Of a DNA stretch of 64,000 bases, positions 34,326 to 43,070 are shown piece after piece; positions within the stretch are counted from its first letter, which is position 1, and the number at the start of each line of letters is the position of its first letter. Under the pieces are notes generated by a model, which saw only the letters and a program-made list of their open reading frames with translations, was not told the DNA's origin and searched no databases. Made by a program: the position numbers and the translations under genes. Origin of the DNA: Nemertoderma westbladi (lineage: Eukaryota; Xenacoelomorpha; Nemertodermatida; Nemertodermatidae); NCBI GenBank assembly GCA_032718475.1, contig JAUCBJ010007720.1:1-64000 (forward strand). Direction: 5' to 3'.

Positions 34326-35237
34326 CTACTGGACTTTGTCTGGCTTGTCAGGGTGAGTCACATAGTGGTGTGGGAGGTAATAAGTCTGGTCTGTCACTAA
34401 GTCAGGGTCCTCTACCTTCCCAGCAAATCCCTTGGCGAAATAGTTGTTGATCTGGGCGCAATACTTCTCCCTAATGTCCGGATTCTTCAACAACCGAGCC
34501 CTTACTCCGTTCAATCTTTTCAAGGCTAAGTTGTAGTTGTTCTCCAACTTAGGAGGTTGTCGACGCCACAACATTCCAACTTTAAAATGTCCTGTCGGTA
34601 GCAGACGTATGGTATCTTCCATCATCTCCAGCGACCGTTTCTCATCAGTGGACATGGCTAGGTCATATCCACCGGGTTCCATCGCGTCCCTATCCAGCCA
34701 TTCGACGGTTCTGGCTCCTGTCTCGAGGTCCTGGCGTATCAATTCCTTCTGCAATTCCTCCTCACTGTATTGGAAAATGTTGAGGTCTCGATATTTAGCC
34801 ACTTGACCCTCCACTATGTCGGTATAAGTCAAAACGTTACTCAAATAGGTAGCGTGGGCCGCTGAACCAGACCCACGGGTCTGATAACAGTAGTCCTCGG
34901 GTTCACTATCTGTCCGGTCGTTGTGAAGTGGTTCCGACAACCTAACATTATCGGGAATCAACTCCTCATCCGACTCGCTAAAGTCACTATAGTGGTCAAT
35001 ACAGGTTCTCCTAAACTCATCTATGTCTGGTGGTTCTACTAACGGTGGTTGAGTTATAGGCTGTAATTCATCGTATCTGTTCATTGGCTTGTCGCCACCT
35101 GTAAACTCATAAGACATGGGTACTCGTGTATACCAACCTAGTATGGTCCTATGGGCATGTGGTCCATTGACATGCGGCTTAGCTGGTCTCGTTTCCCATA
35201 TTTGGTGTGCGATCAGCTGTTCTGCACCAATCAACAT
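34326..35237 (-). CDS. BEL/Pao pol linker: end of protease domain and start of RT
   Basis: The frame starts within the protease C-terminal block (LIGAEQLIAHQIW, HRTILGWYTRVP). It passes through an acidic linker (DFSESDEELIPDN) and reaches the RT fingers (LPTGHFKVGMLWRRQPP, KRLNGVRARLL, YYLPHHYVTHPDKPDK). It is a continuation of the frames on both sides, shifted by one base at each end, so the breaks are mutations or assembly indels and not gene boundaries. Confidence 0.85.
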   Translation of the reverse strand: MLIGAEQLIAHQIWETRPAKPHVNGPHAHRTILGWYTRVPMSYEFTGGDKPMNRYDELQPITQPPLVEPPDIDEFRRTCIDHYSDFSESDEELIPDNVRLSEPLHNDRTDSEPEDYCYQTRGSGSAAHATYLSNVLTYTDIVEGQVAKYRDLNIFQYSEEELQKELIRQDLETGARTVEWLDRDAMEPGGYDLAMSTDEKRSLEMMEDTIRLLPTGHFKVGMLWRRQPPKLENNYNLALKRLNGVRARLLKNPDIREKYCAQINNYFAKGFAGKVEDPDLVTDQTYYLPHHYVTHPDKPDKVQ

Positions 35238-35254
35238 AGAAACATTCCTATAAC

Positions 35255-36535
35255 CTACCTGGTGTCTGGGTATTCTGAGCTTGTCAAAATACTCTGTGCT
35301 ATGGGACTCATCGGCGGCACCTTACCTAACTGCCTGCCGAACCCCTTCATAGCTAGACACTTAAATCCGTCTAATGGCAAAGCTCTCTGTTCTTGTCGAG
35401 TATGTTGGTCTCTCGGAAGTAGGGAGTCTAGTTCCACCGAAATTCTGTGTCCCTTGAGGTCTCCTACCCCGTGCATAGACTTCAACTCTATTTGGATTTC
35501 CTCGGCATCCTGGAAGCTAGAAACGGCTCTCGCCACTTCCTCGTCAATATACGATAATGTGGACGCAGTGTCCAACATCACATATATTCGCTTAGATCCC
35601 TTATCTCCAGTAAGTTTCACCGGAATCACGCTAAATATTTCTGACGTGGCCGATGATAAATACGTCCGCGCGCTGGTTGATGAACTATCCGCGGTGAAAC
35701 CTTGGCAGGTCACCTCTCTTGCGCCCGACTCGCCATCCTCGTCCGATGAACCTGGTTGATAACCATCGTCTTGAATGCCGGTGAACGTATTTCTCCTTGT
35801 CGATACGGGTTCTTTGCTCCCCTTCCTGTGAGGATTTCGCTGTAAGTAACGGTCCGTTGGGGTGTGGAAATCCGCATGTAGCAACTTGTGATGTAGTCTG
35901 CCGCATTCCATGCATCCGTCCTTGCTGTTCGGGCACTGCCGCCGTACATGGCCTGGCGCAAGACATGCCCAACAGGTGTCCAACGTCCGCACTTGAACTC
36001 TTCTCTGTTCCGAATTTAATTCCTTGAACCGTCTGCAACTATCTAACTTATGGTCGTCAGATCTTACCTCCTTTAGTAAACAGTATTGGCAACCTACAAA
36101 TCCATCCGGCAACTCCTGTTGCTTTAACCTAGGTCTATCTAACCGCTCATCTGACCATACTCGCGAGTCAGATCTAAAGGCTGGGGTACTCGAATTATAT
36201 CTGTCTACTGAGTTAAATGTCACAGTGGTCCTGTCATCATCAAAACTTACCATAGACTTACCGGTAACAGGTTTAGACTCCCTCATATTCTCCTCTGAGA
36301 AATTTGATTTCATCTTTGCTACTGCGTCTGTGGCTATCATGTCATGAATGTGTTGAAGTGTCAACACCTTACCTTGACCCTCCAACTTATTCTCTAATTT
36401 GCGCCATTTCTGTCGATAACGCATGTTTAAACGTCTTATTACGCTCTTTAAAACTTCGGCGTGATCACCATGATGAGGTAGATTCACCGTCTTCAAGATG
36501 TCCAATGCATTCAAAATAGCGTTCGCTAAGTTCAA
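35255..36535 (-). CDS. BEL/Pao gag C-terminus, zinc knuckles and aspartic protease
   Basis: The beginning completes the DUF1759-like gag domain (NLPHHGDHAEVLKSV, RQKWRKLENKL). Two zinc knuckles follow: CWACLAPGHVRRQC and CMECGRLHHKLLH. The aspartic protease active site is VMLDTASTLSYID, where DTA is the catalytic triplet. This is the standard BEL/Pao arrangement. It lies in the same phase as the upstream gag frame, with a single TAG codon between them, so the stop interrupts the gag domain itself. Confidence 0.9.
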   Translation of the reverse strand: MNLANAILNALDILKTVNLPHHGDHAEVLKSVIRRLNMRYRQKWRKLENKLEGQGKVLTLQHIHDMIATDAVAKMKSNFSEENMRESKPVTGKSMVSFDDDRTTVTFNSVDRYNSSTPAFRSDSRVWSDERLDRPRLKQQELPDGFVGCQYCLLKEVRSDDHKLDSCRRFKELNSEQRRVQVRTLDTCWACLAPGHVRRQCPNSKDGCMECGRLHHKLLHADFHTPTDRYLQRNPHRKGSKEPVSTRRNTFTGIQDDGYQPGSSDEDGESGAREVTCQGFTADSSSTSARTYLSSATSEIFSVIPVKLTGDKGSKRIYVMLDTASTLSYIDEEVARAVSSFQDAEEIQIELKSMHGVGDLKGHRISVELDSLLPRDQHTRQEQRALPLDGFKCLAMKGFGRQLGKVPPMSPIAQSILTSSEYPDTR

Positions 36536-36556
36536 CAGCTCTAACGGAGTTGTAAT

Positions 36557-38547
36557 CTATCCGCCCTTACCCAAGTCTTCTACTATCGACTGTGCCATCT
36601 TGGTTTTATTCCCGTAGATGTCACTAAGCGTCTTCATTGCTAACTCAAATGCTCTTTCATTGCCGACGAAGTTGTCAGCAATGACTCTAGGTTCTCGATG
36701 GAGCATCTGAAGCAAATAGTTGAACTTCTCATTGGGAGTAAAGGTGCTGTTGGTTAGCTGCTCGTCGACATAGGTTTTAAACGTCCTCCAGTGCTTGTGG
36801 TTACCCATAAACTTCTGGGGTTGTTGCGTTGGCAGTCCTTGCCTAGCAGCAAACTTACCTATGTCCCTAAGGGTTGTGTCGTTCCGGGTTAACAAATGGT
36901 TTAGTTCTGCAGGGTTGTTAAGTCTGGTCCTTTCCCGGTGGTTCAAACTTACCTGCTCCGCGTCCGTCCTTCTTTCCTTATAGTTTCGGGACTTCTGACG
37001 TCTCATGTCTTCCTCTTCATCACTTGACTCGGTGTCAGTCCTTAGCGCTCGCGATGGTTTGCGCGCCGAGGCCCTGATCCAAGCGTCTTGTATAAATTTC
37101 TCGGCCGAATTTTCGAAATTGGGATTATGGATATTCGGGACAGGCGTCCTTACCTGAGGTCTTTGTGGTATAGTCTCCTCCGATATGCGTACTCGTTGAC
37201 TAGGTTGGACTTTATCTAACTCAGGCCTGCTAGGATTAGAATTACTTCTTACCTGGGCTGCTTCCTTTAACCGTAGGTTGCTAAGCATGTCCGTTATAGG
37301 TTGGATGTGCGGCGATATAGCTTGCGCTAAACTGGCACTTAACTCATCCCTCGTAATAAATTCCTGGCTAGGGTTCTGTTGTATAGTCGGCTCTATCTGA
37401 GTAATCCGCTGTCTCTCATATGATCCCTCTTCCGGTTTAACCCGGAAGTTCTCCGTCGAACTGGGTCGGCGCTCCATCCGCGTATTCCAAACCCGCGGGT
37501 TCGGTTCGCCCAATACTCGGCCCGTCGGAGTTTCTCTAAACTCTTCGTTGTCTCGTTCGGTATGTAGTGGTGCGGTGTTCTGATGCCGTGGATTCTGCGC
37601 GATAGGTGAAGCACTAATACCAACTGGTGTGCGATATGTAGAGAACGGTTTAGCGATCCGTGTACTCGTAATAGCTGGACCGGGTATAGGAATTCTGGTC
37701 GTCGTCGACTCGCGTATGGTCGGAGTTCTCGCTTCCTGTTCGGCCTTCTGCAGTGCGAACAGTTCTCGCAACTCAGTCCCTACACTCGCCCCACATTCTT
37801 CGATCATTCGCATCCCCTTCTCGGCGATTTCATTCGCCCTCCTGGTCCGTTCTTCGCTCTCTAAATTTAATCTCGCACTTTCCAACTGCGCCAGTTTACG
37901 TTCTTCTTCTTCCCTCGCTCGTCTCGCTGCGCTTTCTTCTTCCACTCGCGCCTTCTCTTCATACAACGCTTGTCGCTCTTTCTCGATCTCGAGTTCGCGT
38001 TCCTTGCGTTCGCGTTCAAGCTGAAGTTCGCGTTCCTTCTGTTCGCGTTCAAGTTGAAGTTCGCGTTCAAGCTGAAGTTTGCGTTCCTTCTGTTCGCGTT
38101 CAAGTTGGAGTTCGCGCTCCTTCTGTTCGCGTTCCGCTCGCTCACGCTTACCTTTATCTTCCAACTCTCGCAACTTCGCGTCTAACTTACGTGTTCGCTC
38201 CCTTTCCCGCTCGGCTTCCTTTCGTGCTTCCGATGCACGCAAAACTTCCGCCTGCTGTTCATCCAGTCGGCGTCTTCTCTCCTCCGCCGAGTTGTGAGAA
38301 ACAAGGGATCTAGCAATATAACTTTACCTCGCGTGTGACTAACCTGGGAATCGCCACTGTCTCTAGATGCGTCGTCGGGTGGAGTTAATGTTCTCTGTTG
38401 GATATTCTCCGTCGTCGGTAGCACCTGACCCGGTACCACCACTCCACTCTGCATCAGCCAGCTGGTAACTTCCCGCTGATAACGGCGCTCCTCCTTATCT
38501 TGCGTCTCTTCTCGCTCCACTAAATCTCTCGACTCTGCGTCACTCAC
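36557..38547 (-). CDS. BEL/Pao gag, coiled-coil and capsid-like (DUF1759) region
   Basis: Structural protein of the virus-like particle. Two frames are joined: 38547-38182, then 38242-36557 after a one-base shift near 38.25-38.29 kb, at the RRRR/EER boundary. The middle is a highly charged heptad-like repeat (ELQLEREQKERELQLERER), predicted long coiled coil. A Pro/Arg/Ser linker follows. The end is the DUF1759-like domain (PQKFMGNHKHWRTFKTYVDE, LLQMLHREPRVIADNFVG, ALSDIYG-like). Repetition within the charged block comes from a short tandem repeat in the DNA (38.0-38.1 kb). The frame ends in TAG, with domain homology continuing beyond it. Confidence 0.85.
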
Positions 38548-38682
38548 CTGAGTCGCCTGCGCTTATGATGCCCATAGCAGCCAGTTCTCCATCCTAACTC
38601 GTCGGAATCGCTCCGATAATGTGCGGTGCTCCAACAAGGCTGCTAAAACCCTGTCGTAAATCCTCGTCGCCACGTCGCTCTA

Positions 38683-39294
38683 CTAAGACTCTACTGCCTT
38701 CTTTGCTAGGACTGCAAGCTCCTCCGTTTGTTTGAATAACGCTGAGTTGTATCCTCTTCTAATCTCTACTAACCCTTCCCTTCCGATGTTCGCTGAGTCT
38801 GCTAACATCTTCCTTACCTTGTCCGCCGTCCGGGTTATATGTCCGGCATGCACGCGAAGTTTCTTCTTTATCGCGATGTCAAGTTCTCTTTCGCTTACCT
38901 GACTCACACTTGGTGGACTTGAAGGATTATTTCGGGAACTACGGGTACTCCTTTTAGCCGCTGGGACCACGGCACTTACGATACCCACAGGTCTGGAAAC
39001 CGGGCTCCGGGCTCTCGCTTCTGCTACACTACCCTCCCTATCACTCACCTCTGGTTGGGTTGCTGTACAATCCTTCCTTACAGTAGCGGTAGGGGATCCT
39101 AATACTATTACTTGAGGTTGCTGTTCTCCCTCACTAGTTACTGTCTCGTCCTCCTGTTCACTTACATCAGCGTCGCTCGCTGTGTCGTCATAGTCGGCAT
39201 TGTTGTCAACAGTAATATTAACGCTATCGTCAGTCGGCGGTCCTGCCGCCGTCTCATAGCTGTCCTCTAGTGCCTCCTTCTCTGAGGCACTCAT
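38683..39294 (-). CDS. BEL gag N-terminal acidic region
   Basis: 203 codons beginning MSASEKEALEDSYETAAG at the first Met of the coding block. The first half is very acidic (DDTASDADVSEQEDE). The second half is basic (AAKRSTRSSRNN) and ends in a helical segment (GLVEIRRGYNSALFKQTEEL). It ends in two consecutive TAG codons. The same phase then stays coding-like (ATRIYDRVLAALLEHRTL, RMENWLLW) through to the next frame at 38547, with one further stop. This suggests a decayed single gag ORF. Confidence 0.7.
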   Translation of the reverse strand: MSASEKEALEDSYETAAGPPTDDSVNITVDNNADYDDTASDADVSEQEDETVTSEGEQQPQVIVLGSPTATVRKDCTATQPEVSDREGSVAEARARSPVSRPVGIVSAVVPAAKRSTRSSRNNPSSPPSVSQVSERELDIAIKKKLRVHAGHITRTADKVRKMLADSANIGREGLVEIRRGYNSALFKQTEELAVLAKKAVES

Positions 39295-41530
39295 AGTCTA
39301 AATAATATTTGACTTCCGGCAAAAATATCTCGCAAAAGTTCGAGATATATATATATATAATTTAATCGAAAATACGATTAAATTATTTGTCAAATATCTA
39401 ATTGTCCAAAATGTCAAAATAAATTCGCAATGCAATATTGTGAATTTAATAGGATCTAATTTTAGCAAATACCAGTACAATATTTAAACAAAATATTATT
39501 CTATAGTTATTATATAGTATTTAAATACCGGTATGACACAAATAATTTTTTGAATCTAATACAAAATATTCAAAATAAACTTGCCACCCGAATATTTCTA
39601 ATTTTACATAGATAACTCTAATCAACGCAATTTTAATTTCAAATATTATATGTATCCACTAGCGCGTGGCTACATCTTCGGGTTGCGACTCTCTCTCTCT
39701 CTAACTCGAGCGATTCAAAAACCCATGGTCGGCTAAACCTAACTATCCTAACTAATAAATTGAGTTCAGCTTCGCAGTCAAACAACCGATAATTTTTTAC
39801 TGCTTCCACAAACACAATGGTGCCAACAGAACAACTAACCTTGTTTGCTGTGAGATTCCACGTCCGCGTCCAAAGTTTCAGTCCTTTCGCTGATTGCAAA
39901 CCGAACCCGCAGACCTACACGAACCCCAAACTCAGAAGCTCCGTCTTGCCATGTATCTCCAGATGGTATAAAATAACTAAGCGGTTATCCAACATACCGG
40001 TACAAAACTCTAGATTTTATTACAAAATTTTGACCAAAACTAAATTCTCACAAACCTAGCTAAAATTTTCAAAACTTACTAATTATGGCCTGCCCTAACG
40101 GCCTAAGGAACCGCTGTATTTGCGATTAGTAAACGCACTACCGTATATCCACTGTACGCAATACAGTAAGTAAAACAGTACACCAACCTAACAGCCTAAT
40201 GAATACTGTGTGCGGTACAGCAAAACAAATGTATTTTCTACTTGTACGCAGTAACAGCAATCAGCCTAATGTACTACTGTACTATTGTACGCGACCAGTG
40301 AATACAGTAATCTAAACTTAACAGCCTAAAGGAATACACTCTCTGTCTTACTGTACGCAGTACAGCAAAACAAAACGTCCTTTACTGTTACGAAGTAACA
40401 GTAAATAATACAGTAATCTAATGTTGAATACACTCTTTACTGCTGCAAGCAACAGCCAATATAACGTCCTTTACTGTTAAACGAACTACCCCAGCCTAAC
40501 CAATAAAGACACAAACTGCTCTATTTACTAGACGGGGCAATCAGGAGCGTATAATTACTAATGTAGGGTTACAGGTACGGAAAACCACTACTTCCCGTTG
40601 GATGGCGCTAATCTGCCGTCCGCTAATATTTTTTACTAAATTTCTACGACTCCTTCTAAATTCTCGTTCCTTTCTCTACCAATTACTCGATAGAGAGCTA
40701 ACTGTTCGAATATATGAGCCACGCGGGAATAACCAAAACAATAAACCCGAATCGGCTCCCTAAGCTGACTTAAAATGAGTGTGAGAGATTTGACACTCAG
40801 AGTGTATTCTTATAGCCTAATATTACTGTAAATTTGCGCTTACAACTACGTCCTTTCTAATCGCATCTAATCGCAATACTGGGGTTCCCTAACGGAATGT
40901 GTGAATGTGAGAATATTTAAATAATCGAAATCGGTACGGTAATTATTTCGGGACTCAAACTTATCTGCGGCTGGCTTTAGGCCAGCAATTTACTGATGTG
41001 CGTTGCATACTGTATTCTACGATGTGAATTTTGTCCGCTAATTCAAATAACCGCCCAGCGTGAATAGTGTACGGTACTCTAAAATTATTACCTAACTACC
41101 CTCCGCTATGCAGCGTACAAATTCTTAATTTTACTAATTAATTTCAGTCACAAATATGTAACGGCGTACTAATTACTAAGTATTCCAGAATGCGCAATTC
41201 TAAATTATTACGCAACGGGTCACAATAGCAACAGCCTAAAATACCGTATTATTTTCGACCTAATCAGAAATTAATTATAGTAAGCTAAGAAATAGAAATC
41301 AATCAAAGAGAAAGAGCGCCTATCCAAGCATTCGTGATTCATTAGGCACACTTTAGTAACGCACCAATCAGCATAACAACAATCGCAATCTACAGTTTAG
41401 CTAGCAATTCACAACTCGCAACTCGCAACGTAAAGGACGCAGATCTCTCCCGGCTACATCTAGGCTTCCTAACTAACCCAATTCCTGTCCCCCTAATACT
41501 ACAAAATAGAGACAAAATCATCAGCCCCTA
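39295..41530. other. BEL 5' leader, non-coding
   Basis: About 2.2 kb between the 5' LTR and the first gag Met, unusually long. It is rich in short ACAGTA / CAGCCTAA phrases (40.1-40.5 kb) but has no convincing reading frame. The base run just inside the LTR, on the element strand TAGGGGCTGATGATTTTG, is where a tRNA primer-binding site is expected. I could not match it to a tRNA. Confidence 0.55.
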
Positions 41531-42610
41531 ATTGCCGAGCCGGCGTACCTGACCCACTCTATGCTGCAACTTGCGCGCAATAGTAATCCCCCCAATGTTG
41601 CTTGTCTTTGAATCCTCCGCACTCCCGTCGTCGCTAACCCCCCGATGCGCCCGCAACGCTTACCGATACCCTAGCCCTCCGTCATAATGAGTAGCTACCG
41701 TAGCGGCACATGCAAATCACAAAAGTCTGACAGTCTGAGAAATCCCGTAGGATTATTGTCGAAAGGAATCACATAGAACCATTTATAAGGATGTGTGGAA
41801 ATCATAGTTCCAACTTGTAATTAACAGCGATCATTAAGATTGATTGAGAAACACAAATAAGAATCAAACAGAAATTGCAAATTAGCGAATCATTGCAAGA
41901 AATCAAAAAGGGCAGTAATTTACACAGAAAAACTAAGCATCGAATAATAGTTGAAGGTGAGCTGTGTGGGGTGTGGTGGATGACTAAGGATGTGTGTGAC
42001 TAAGCTGTGGTACAATGGAAGTAGGCCAATTTATAGGTGATTTGAGAAGAGTGATGCAATCGATCTCTCATTGGCTCCCCAATCCGAGCTAACATTAGAC
42101 CAACCTGGAAGCAGTTAGGCCAATAAGAGAGCCGGATTGTGGGCCTATAGCTCCCTGAAATCGTAAATTGCCACCATAAAAGGTAATTTTCCCGATGCTT
42201 AATTTGGCGGTACTAATAATATCATGCACAAATATAAATTTAGCGCAATTATAGAGAAATTAAAACCAATAGCTAGCCTCATCAAGGCTAATACCGGCAA
42301 GCCCAGATCCAGGGTCCAACAAGGACTTGCTACCCTGGAACTATCTACTTATATCCTATTACAAAATTACATAGGTAGGGCTACATACTATACAAAATGG
42401 ATGAATCAAAATATATGGGCGTTTCAACTTCCTTATCTAAATATCATTGCGCATTATGCCTTATCTAAATAATTATACTGCATCACGGACTAATATATGA
42501 TACTATATAATGGACTAATATATTATACTGTATAATGGACTAACATTATTACACTGTATAACGGACTAATGTATTACATAATGTAGGTACAGCGCCATAT
42601 ACCGTAACAC
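41531..42610 (-). repeat. 5' LTR of the BEL element
   Basis: 1,080 bp, 14 differences from the other LTR by eye and no indels. Transcription of the element should start within it on the minus strand. No specific promoter box could be assigned with confidence. Confidence 0.92.
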
Positions 42611-42611
42611 A

Positions 42612-42992
42612 CTACCAATTGGTTACTTCCCTAATGGAAGATACAATGGCCAAAGAGGGAAGGGTATTCTCGGTAACATATTAAGAACAGTTATAAAAGT
42701 AGCCAAGCCAATAGCTAAAGTGGCTGTAAAGAAAGCAATACCTAAAGTTGGAAAATTTGTACGAAAATCAGTTATACCAGCTGGAAAAAAACTTATTAAA
42801 AAAAAAGTAAAACATATAGCAATTAAGGCAGCTTCTCGAATGAAGCCTAGTACACGAAAAGTAGCTAAACAAATTTATAAAGAGGTCTTAAAAACAGGAA
42901 AGTCAATCAGCAACTCCCCAACTATAAACGAAGGTCGACAGGGAATTAGGAAGAAAAAGAAGAACAAACATTGTGAAGATATATTTGCTTAA
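42612..42992 (+). pseudogene. Minor capsid / core-like basic protein (PX-like), N-terminus lost
   Basis: The frame is open from the BEL target-site duplication to a stop at 42992. It contains GQRGKGILGNILR, then a Lys-rich run (VAVKKAIPKVGKFVRK, KKLIKKKVKHIAIKAASRM). In Polintons and adintoviruses a protein of this kind, with an RG-x-G-(I/L)-G start and a very basic helix, is encoded directly before the major capsid gene and is compared with adenovirus core/minor capsid proteins. No ATG precedes the conserved part, because the BEL element inserted there. The frame on the other side of that element (about 26587-26650) is also open, but without a Met. The downstream GTG at 42720 is unlikely to be the natural start. 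Confidence 0.6.
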
Positions 42993-43003
42993 TAATAATA
43001 ATA

Positions 43004-43070
43004 ATGGCAACTGTAACAAAAAGAGAAATTGCTCTATTTGATTCTAAACTATCGCAAACTGAATTTGCAT
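43004..43070 (+). pseudogene. Major capsid protein, N-terminal stub
   Basis: An ATG at 43004, 12 bp after the minor-capsid stop, opens the frame MATVTKREIALFDSKL. The ALFDSKLSQTE stretch resembles the start of Polinton-type major capsid proteins. The frame is cut after about 22 codons by the 3' end of a minus-strand non-LTR element. The gene resumes at about 45.57 kb. Roughly 20 residues expected between the two parts are not accounted for. Confidence 0.6.

Larger units (their letters stand above)
26646..42615 (-). mobile_element. Full-length BEL/Pao LTR retrotransposon with ACTAC target-site duplication
   Basis: Two direct repeats of exactly 1,080 bp (26651-27730 and 41531-42610) enclose about 13.8 kb. 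The pentamer ACTAC lies immediately outside both (26646-26650 and 42611-42615), as expected for an LTR element with a 5-bp duplication. Coding order on the minus strand is gag, zinc knuckles, aspartic protease, RT, RNase H, integrase, DUF5641-like tail, then an extra ORF. A YMDD RT with the Pao-type linker and this domain order identify BEL/Pao. At 15.96 kb it is long for the family (usually about 5-10 kb), because of a 2.2-kb leader and the extra 3' ORF. By eye the LTRs differ at 14 positions (about 98.7% identical), while the ORFs carry several frameshifts and stops. Confidence 0.93.

Noticed and set aside
36535-36557. Programmed stop-codon readthrough between gag and pol
   Set aside because: The TAG falls inside the conserved gag domain, not at a domain border, and the element has many other lesions, so mutation is the simpler reading.
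37753-38313. Plus-strand 186-residue frame opposite gag
   Set aside because: Low-complexity antisense of the Glu/Arg/Lys-rich coiled coil.
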